Shown one piece after another: positions 59,693 through 64,000 of a DNA stretch of 64,000 nt. Source of the DNA: Actinomycetota bacterium (GTDB taxonomy: Bacteria > Actinomycetota > Acidimicrobiia > Acidimicrobiales > MedAcidi-G1); NCBI GenBank assembly GCA_014381945.1, contig JACNKQ010000043.1, forward strand, positions 52,200 to 116,199. The letters are read 5' to 3'. The notes under the pieces are model-generated. The model was not told the origin of the DNA, ran no database searches, and saw nothing but the letters and a program-made list of their open reading frames with translations. Every line of letters begins with the position of its first letter. Positions within the stretch are counted from its first letter, which is position 1. A program made the translations under genes and the position numbers.

Positions 59693-61081
59693 ATGCACCC
59701 CTCCCTCGCCGACACCCGTCCCTCGATCTTCTGGCTGGACCAGCCCGGTGCCTCCGAGCCGGCCGAACCGCTCACCGGTTCACACACGGCAGACCTGGTG
59801 ATCGTCGGATCCGGATTCACCGGTCTCTGGGCGGCGATCCAGGCATCCGAGGCCGAACCCGGCCGCCACATCGTCGTCCTCGAGGCCGAAACGGCCGCAT
59901 TCGGCGCCAGCGGTCGCAACGGTGGCTTCTGCGAAGCCTCGCTCACGCATGGCCTCGGCAACGGGCTCGCCCACTGGCCAGACGAGCTTCCCACGCTGCT
60001 CCGGATGGGCGACGAGAACCTCGACGGCCTCCTCGACACCATCGACCGCCACGCCATCGACTGCGACGCCGAGCGGACCGGCGCCATGGACGTCGCCGTC
60101 GAGCCCTGGCAGGCCGACGAGTTGCGCCAAGGTGCCGGAGAGTGCGACCGGCTCGGCATCGACGCCGACCTTCTCGACACGGACGAAGTTCGCTCCGAAG
60201 TCCACTCGCCCATCTACCTGGCCGGACTCTGGATGCGATCAGGTGCAGCCATGGTCGATCCGGCCCGACTCGCATGGGGCCTAAGGGATGCCGCCACCTC
60301 GCTCGGCGTGGTGTTCCACGACCATTCCCCAGTGCGATCTATACGCAGGACGGACAACGGGGTCGAGGCGCGTACCACCCGCGGCAGTATCACCGCCGAC
60401 CGGGCGATAGTGGCCACCAATGCCTACCGGAAACCGTTGCCACGCATCCGACGCCACGTCATACCCGTCTACGACCACGCGCTCATGACCGAACCGCTCT
60501 CAGACGGACAATGGTCACAGGTCGGATGGGGCAACCGGCAGGGACTCTCCGACTCCGCCAACCAGTTCCACTACTACCGCCGGACCGCCGACGGTCGAAT
60601 CCTGTGGGGCGGATACAACGTGATCTACCACTTCGGTGGGCGTGTCGGCCCCGACGTGGAACACCACGAACCCACCACCGAGACGCTGGCCCGGAACTTC
60701 TTCACGACGTTCCCCCAACTGGAGGGCCTCCGATTCACGCACCGCTGGAGCGGACCGATCGCCGCGACGACACGGTTGAACTGTGCCTGGGGAACCACAC
60801 ACGGTGGAAGGGTCGCCTGGGCCGCCGGTTACACCGGCCTCGGAGTCGGCGCCAGTCGCTTCGGTGCAAAGGTCGCCCTCGACCTCGTCGACGGCGGAAC
60901 CACCGAACGGACAGAACTCGAAATGGTCCGCCGGCGGCCGTTTCCGTTCCCACCCGAACCGGCACGTTGGGCAGCAGTCCAGGTGACCCGGTCTGCCATC
61001 AAGCGATCAGACCGTCGAGAAGGTCGGCCCGGAATATGGCTCCGGACCCTCGACCGGTTCGGGATCGGGCTCGACAGTTAG
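59693..61081 (+). CDS. FAD-dependent oxidoreductase (PuuB/DAO-like)
   Basis: This 462-residue DAO-family flavoenzyme resembles gamma-glutamylputrescine oxidase. The FAD motif is VIVGSGFTG (G39, G41, G44). The FGASGRNGG motif just after the first Glu/Ala-rich strand is the usual PuuB-family signature. The C-terminal AAGYTGLGVGASRFG motif completes FAD binding. The ATG at 59693 has AGGAG at ideal spacing. It is divergent from potA and followed 10 bases later by a paralogue. It likely oxidises an imported polyamine or its derivative, producing an aldehyde and peroxide. Confidence 0.9.
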   Translation: MHPSLADTRPSIFWLDQPGASEPAEPLTGSHTADLVIVGSGFTGLWAAIQASEAEPGRHIVVLEAETAAFGASGRNGGFCEASLTHGLGNGLAHWPDELPTLLRMGDENLDGLLDTIDRHAIDCDAERTGAMDVAVEPWQADELRQGAGECDRLGIDADLLDTDEVRSEVHSPIYLAGLWMRSGAAMVDPARLAWGLRDAATSLGVVFHDHSPVRSIRRTDNGVEARTTRGSITADRAIVATNAYRKPLPRIRRHVIPVYDHALMTEPLSDGQWSQVGWGNRQGLSDSANQFHYYRRTADGRILWGGYNVIYHFGGRVGPDVEHHEPTTETLARNFFTTFPQLEGLRFTHRWSGPIAATTRLNCAWGTTHGGRVAWAAGYTGLGVGASRFGAKVALDLVDGGTTERTELEMVRRRPFPFPPEPARWAAVQVTRSAIKRSDRREGRPGIWLRTLDRFGIGLDS

Positions 61082-61091
61082 CGTCGCCGAT

Positions 61092-62468
61092 GTGACCGAC
61101 GGATACCGCTCCCTCTCCCTCTGGCACGACACTGTCCCGGGACCGCTCGAACCAAGATCGGCGCTGCCCGGCGACCGCGACACCGACGTTGCGATCATCG
61201 GCGCCGGCTACACGGGACTGTGGACCGCCTACCACCTCGCACTGCTCGATCCGTCGCTGCGCATCATGGTCCTCGAACGCGAGATCGCCGGCTTCGGCGC
61301 CTCTGGGCGCAACGGCGGCTGGGCCCTCGGCGAGTACGGGATCAGCCCGATGGCCTTCGCCGCAGCCTCCTCGACCGACGCCGCCCTGCGCCAGACCCGG
61401 GCGCTCTACGACGCCGTCGACGCCATCGGCCGTGTCGCCGGCGACGAGGGCATCGACTGCCACTATGCGAAGGGCGGCTGGATCGACTGGGCACGCAACC
61501 CGGCACACCTCGAGCGGGCGAAAGCGAGCGTGGCGGCCCGCCACGAACTCGGCCTCACCGAGGACGAGGTCCGCGTGCTCGGTCCCGACGAGGCCCGGAC
61601 GATCGGCAACGCCTCCGGGGTCCTCGGTGGCAGGTTCCTGTCCGCAGTGGCCGCCATCCATCCGGCACGGCTGGTCCGCGGCCTGGCCGATGCCTGTGAG
61701 CGCCGGGGGGTCGTAATCCACGAGGGCACGGCCTGCACCGGTTTCGAACAAGGGGTCGTCCGCACCGACCGGGGCGCCGTGCGCGCCGAGGTCGTGGTGC
61801 GGGCCACCGAGGGGTACACCCGCGACCTCGCCGGCCACCGTCGCACCATGGCACCGATCTACTCACTGATGATCGCCACCGCACCGCTACCCGACGCCGT
61901 CTGGGACGAGATCGGCCTCCACGACCGGCCGACCTTCAAAGACACCCGCCACCTCACCATCTACGGACAACGGACCGCCGACGGACGCTTCGCCTTCGGT
62001 GGGCGTGGCGCCCCGTACCGGTTCGGCTCACGCATCGACCCGGCCACGGAGCAGGCCGGCAGCGTCCACGACGAACTGGTCGCGACCCTGCGCGACCTGT
62101 TCCCCGTGATCGGCGACGTAGAAATCACCCACCGCTGGGGCGGCGTGCTGGGAGCCCCCCGAGACTGGTTCCCGGCCGTGTGCCTCGACCGTTCGACCGG
62201 CCTGGCGACCGCCGGCGGCTACGTCGGTGACGGGGTCGCCGCATCGAAGCTGGCAGGCCACACGCTTGCCGATCTGATCGTCGGAGTCGAAAGCGAGCGG
62301 ACGGACCTGCCCTGGGTGGGCCACGTGTCGCCGAAGTGGGAGCCGGAGCCACTGCGCTGGCTGGGCGTGAACGCCGGACTCATGGTCGCTGCCGCCGCCG
62401 ACCGGGCCGAGGCCCGCCGGGGTCGCATCACCTGGCACAGCAGCGTGCTCAAGCGCCTGACCGGCTGA
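61092..62468 (+). CDS. FAD-dependent oxidoreductase (PuuB/DAO-like), second copy
   Basis: This 458-residue paralogue of the preceding gene starts at a GTG (61092). The dinucleotide motif is AIIGAGYTG (G37, G39, G42), then GFGASGRNGG, and the C-terminal AGGYVGDGVAASKLAG. About 10 bases separate the two genes, so they are co-transcribed. The sequences have diverged considerably, which suggests different substrates of the same pathway. No aldehyde dehydrogenase is adjacent, so the aldehyde product must be handled elsewhere. Confidence 0.9.
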   Translation: MTDGYRSLSLWHDTVPGPLEPRSALPGDRDTDVAIIGAGYTGLWTAYHLALLDPSLRIMVLEREIAGFGASGRNGGWALGEYGISPMAFAAASSTDAALRQTRALYDAVDAIGRVAGDEGIDCHYAKGGWIDWARNPAHLERAKASVAARHELGLTEDEVRVLGPDEARTIGNASGVLGGRFLSAVAAIHPARLVRGLADACERRGVVIHEGTACTGFEQGVVRTDRGAVRAEVVVRATEGYTRDLAGHRRTMAPIYSLMIATAPLPDAVWDEIGLHDRPTFKDTRHLTIYGQRTADGRFAFGGRGAPYRFGSRIDPATEQAGSVHDELVATLRDLFPVIGDVEITHRWGGVLGAPRDWFPAVCLDRSTGLATAGGYVGDGVAASKLAGHTLADLIVGVESERTDLPWVGHVSPKWEPEPLRWLGVNAGLMVAAAADRAEARRGRITWHSSVLKRLTG

Positions 62469-62517
62469 GGCCGCCGCTACCCGGGCGGCCGGCGCGACGG
62501 TCTGCGAACATGGGTTC

Positions 62518-63645
62518 GTGACCTGCTCCCCCCGATGGTCCCTGGCGCTGCTCGTCCTGGTCGCCGCCTGCGGCGGTGACGCCCCCGGCCCCACCGCTCC
62601 CACCACAACCACAACGACCACCCTCGCTCCCACCACCACGACGACGACCACCTTCGCTCCCACCACCACGACGCCCGCAACCACCGTCGCTCCCACCACA
62701 ACCACAACGACCACCGTCGCTCCCACCACCACGACGACCACCGTCGCTCCCACCACCACGACGACCACCGTCGCTCCCACCACAACCACAACGACCACCG
62801 TCGCTCCCACCACAACCACGACGCCCGCAACCACAGGCGACGACCTGGTGGCGGGCCTGCTTGCGGGGCTCGTCGTCGCCGACGTGGACGCGCCGCTCGA
62901 CTACGACCGGGGCGACTGGGGGTCCGGCTGGTCCGATGCGGACGGCGACTGCCAGGACACCCGCCAGGAGGTCCTGGTCGAGGAGTCGGTCAGCCCGGTG
63001 ATCCTCGAGGACGGTGGTTGCCGGGTCGAGATCGGGCTCTGGTACGGGGCCTTCACCGACACCTGGTTCGACGATCCCGGCGACCTCGACATAGACCACT
63101 TCGTACCGCTCGCCAACGCACACCGCTCGGGCGGCTGGGCATGGGACCGGGACACGAAGCGGGCCTACGCCAATGACCTCGAAGACCCCGGCCACCTCAT
63201 CGCAGTCTCGTCATCAGCCAACCGCTCGAAGGGTGCAAGGGGCCCCGAGGAGTGGACCCCCGAAAGCACCGACTTCCACTGTGAGTACGCGACAACCTGG
63301 GTCCAGATAAAGGTGCGCTGGGACCTGACGGCCACAACCGGCGAACACGACACCCTCGAGCTGATGCTGGAGGGGTGCGACGGGTCGGTCAACCTCGGCA
63401 CGACCCCGCCGGCGCCCACATCGGACTCGACGACTCCGCCCTCGACCACCGTCGAGCAGACGACGACAAGCACCGCCGGCGATACACCAGCCAACCCGGG
63501 CAACTCGAAGAACTGCTCGGACTTCGCCACCTACGACGAATCAAAGGCCTGGTTCGACACGTTCTTCCCCGCCTACGGGGACGTGGCGCTCCTCGACAAC
63601 GACGGCGACGGCGAACCGTGCGAGTCGCTGCCCGGCGGCCCCTGA
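62518..63645 (+). CDS. Secreted HNH nuclease lipoprotein with Thr-rich linker and excalibur domain
   Basis: This 375-residue exported protein starts at a GTG (62518). A signal peptide ends in the lipobox VAAC (C18). A Thr/Pro linker at about 26-106 is followed by a GmrSD-C/DUF1524-type HNH nuclease domain (DIDHFVPLANAHRSGG at about 191-206, NRSKGARGPEEW at about 235-246). A second TPTS-rich linker leads to a C-terminal excalibur calcium-binding domain (NCSDFATYDESKAWFD to DNDGDGEPCE, about 332-369). It probably degrades extracellular DNA. The linker DNA consists of near-identical 27-30-base units. Confidence 0.9.
   Translation: MTCSPRWSLALLVLVAACGGDAPGPTAPTTTTTTTLAPTTTTTTTFAPTTTTPATTVAPTTTTTTTVAPTTTTTTVAPTTTTTTVAPTTTTTTTVAPTTTTTPATTGDDLVAGLLAGLVVADVDAPLDYDRGDWGSGWSDADGDCQDTRQEVLVEESVSPVILEDGGCRVEIGLWYGAFTDTWFDDPGDLDIDHFVPLANAHRSGGWAWDRDTKRAYANDLEDPGHLIAVSSSANRSKGARGPEEWTPESTDFHCEYATTWVQIKVRWDLTATTGEHDTLELMLEGCDGSVNLGTTPPAPTSDSTTPPSTTVEQTTTSTAGDTPANPGNSKNCSDFATYDESKAWFDTFFPAYGDVALLDNDGDGEPCESLPGGP
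62593..62838 (+). repeat. Thr/Pro-coding 27-30-base repeats
   Basis: Repeated units encode APTTTTTTV-like segments of the linker. Two alternating unit versions differ by a CCACAACCA insertion, indicating recent unit conversion or slippage. The array may vary in length between strains. Confidence 0.85.
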
Positions 63646-63676
63646 ATCCGGACCTGACGCTGCCCCGCCCGTTCCC

Positions 63677-63985
63677 TCAGGCGCCGGCGGCGGTGAGGGC
63701 CCTTTCGGTGAGCACCCGGGCCAGGTGGGACCGGTAGTCACCGTCGGCGTTGTTGTCGGTCGGCGGTTCGGTGCCGTCGGCGGCGACGGCTGCGGCGTCG
63801 GCGGCTGATGCCCCACCGGCCACCGCCGCCCCCACCCCCGCCGCCCCCAACGGCGGGGAGCCCCTGGTCACGAGCGCCCCCCCCGCCCCCCCCCCCGCCA
63901 CCACCCCCCCCGCCGTGGCCCCGGCCCCGGCCCCCCGGGTGGACCTCCGGGGGCCCCCCCCCCCCCCCGCAACCCGGACACCCAC
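63677..63985 (-). CDS. CoxM/XdhB-like FAD-binding subunit, C-terminus only
   Basis: Reading the minus strand, the last 50 residues match the C-terminus of molybdenum hydroxylase medium subunits (aerobic CO dehydrogenase CoxM, xanthine dehydrogenase FAD subunit): GTEPPTDNNADGDYRSHLARV then LTERALTAAG. Only about 63677-63829 is credible sequence. Upstream the frame runs into long poly-C tracts and has no recognisable FAD domain. The remainder of this gene, and possibly its Cox/Xdh partners, would lie beyond the window. Confidence 0.65.
   Translation of the reverse strand: MGVRVAGGGGGPRRSTRGAGAGATAGGVVAGGGAGGALVTRGSPPLGAAGVGAAVAGGASAADAAAVAADGTEPPTDNNADGDYRSHLARVLTERALTAAGA
63829..63985. other. 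Poly-C/poly-G low-complexity tail, likely assembly artefact
   Basis: The last 160 bases contain several uninterrupted C runs of 7-14 bases and little else except G+C tracts. They break the CoxM-like frame. No comparable runs occur elsewhere in the window. This looks like error-prone sequence at a contig end and should not be used for annotation. Confidence 0.75.
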
Positions 63986-64000
63986 CCCCGCGAGGCGGTC

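Noticed and set aside
62593..62838. CRISPR-like or minisatellite array
   Set aside because: The repeats are inside a coding frame, without unique spacers, and encode a Thr/Pro linker.
63829..63985. Non-coding functional element of poly-C tracts
   Set aside because: Runs of this kind at the end of the window, breaking a conserved frame, are better explained by assembly error.

Overview
The window is high-GC (roughly two thirds G+C), densely coded DNA with many GTG starts, ATGA-type gene overlaps and a strong actinobacterial character. It contains an F420-type luciferase-like oxidoreductase, three bacterial cytochrome P450s with a small [Fe-S] ferredoxin, many acyl-CoA dehydrogenases and CaiB-type CoA transferases, and Thr-rich lipoprotein linkers. 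This gene content fits an aerobic, heterotrophic actinobacterium, possibly of the Acidimicrobiia; the lineage is an inference. I found no rRNA, tRNA, CRISPR array, insertion sequence or prophage.

Region 1 (1-10.4 kb) is catabolic. It holds a two-gene acyl-CoA dehydrogenase pair, a P450 divergent from a short-chain dehydrogenase, and a six-gene minus-strand operon (10361 down to 3762): two ACMSD-like amidohydrolases, ferredoxin, P450, aldehyde dehydrogenase, CaiB CoA transferase. The logical flow is hydroxylation, oxidation to an acid, then CoA activation. Region 2 (10.4-21 kb) is a ten-gene minus-strand operon for reductive pyrimidine or hydantoin degradation: beta-ureidopropionase, class III aminotransferase, dihydropyrimidinase, methylmalonate/malonate-semialdehyde dehydrogenase, an F420-type LLM oxidoreductase, an NMT1-type ABC importer with two permeases, and a YczE-like membrane protein. 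No dihydropyrimidine dehydrogenase is visible.

Region 3 (21-39 kb) is a second acyl-CoA and isoprenoid-like degradation island. It has a DUF35-thiolase fusion, a P450, an intact plus a degenerate M24 peptidase-fold protein, a phosphotransferase plus acyl-CoA dehydrogenase resembling the LvaA/LvaC 4-hydroxyacyl-CoA module, two CoA-metabolism genes, three further acyl-CoA dehydrogenases, an acyl-CoA synthetase, a zinc alcohol dehydrogenase, and a flavin amine oxidase whose C-terminal segment lies at its N-terminus (an apparent circular permutation). A HemD-like protein follows.

Region 4 (39.9-44.2 kb) is an unusual regulatory island. It has two paralogous sigma-factor-like proteins, each followed by a small unknown protein, a vWA-domain protein, and an NrtR-like Nudix regulator. 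The vWA and Nudix genes diverge from an AT-rich intergenic region with three copies of an AGTGCA-type element around a good promoter. Region 5 (44.2-50.2 kb) holds RmuC, a phospholipase D family protein, a small surface-protein remnant with a strong hairpin, an alpha/beta hydrolase, an amidase and a methyltransferase.

Region 6 (50.2-62.5 kb) is a polyamine/guanidino-compound module: agmatinase-like ureohydrolase, MFS permease, two class III aminotransferases, an Lrp/AsnC regulator, a complete PotABCD-type importer, and two PuuB-like FAD oxidases. A 10-bp inverted repeat sits within the divergent potA/oxidase promoters. The window ends with a secreted HNH nuclease with a Thr-rich linker and excalibur domain. 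After it comes the C-terminus of a CoxM-like subunit, whose upstream part is lost in implausible poly-C sequence that looks like an assembly end.
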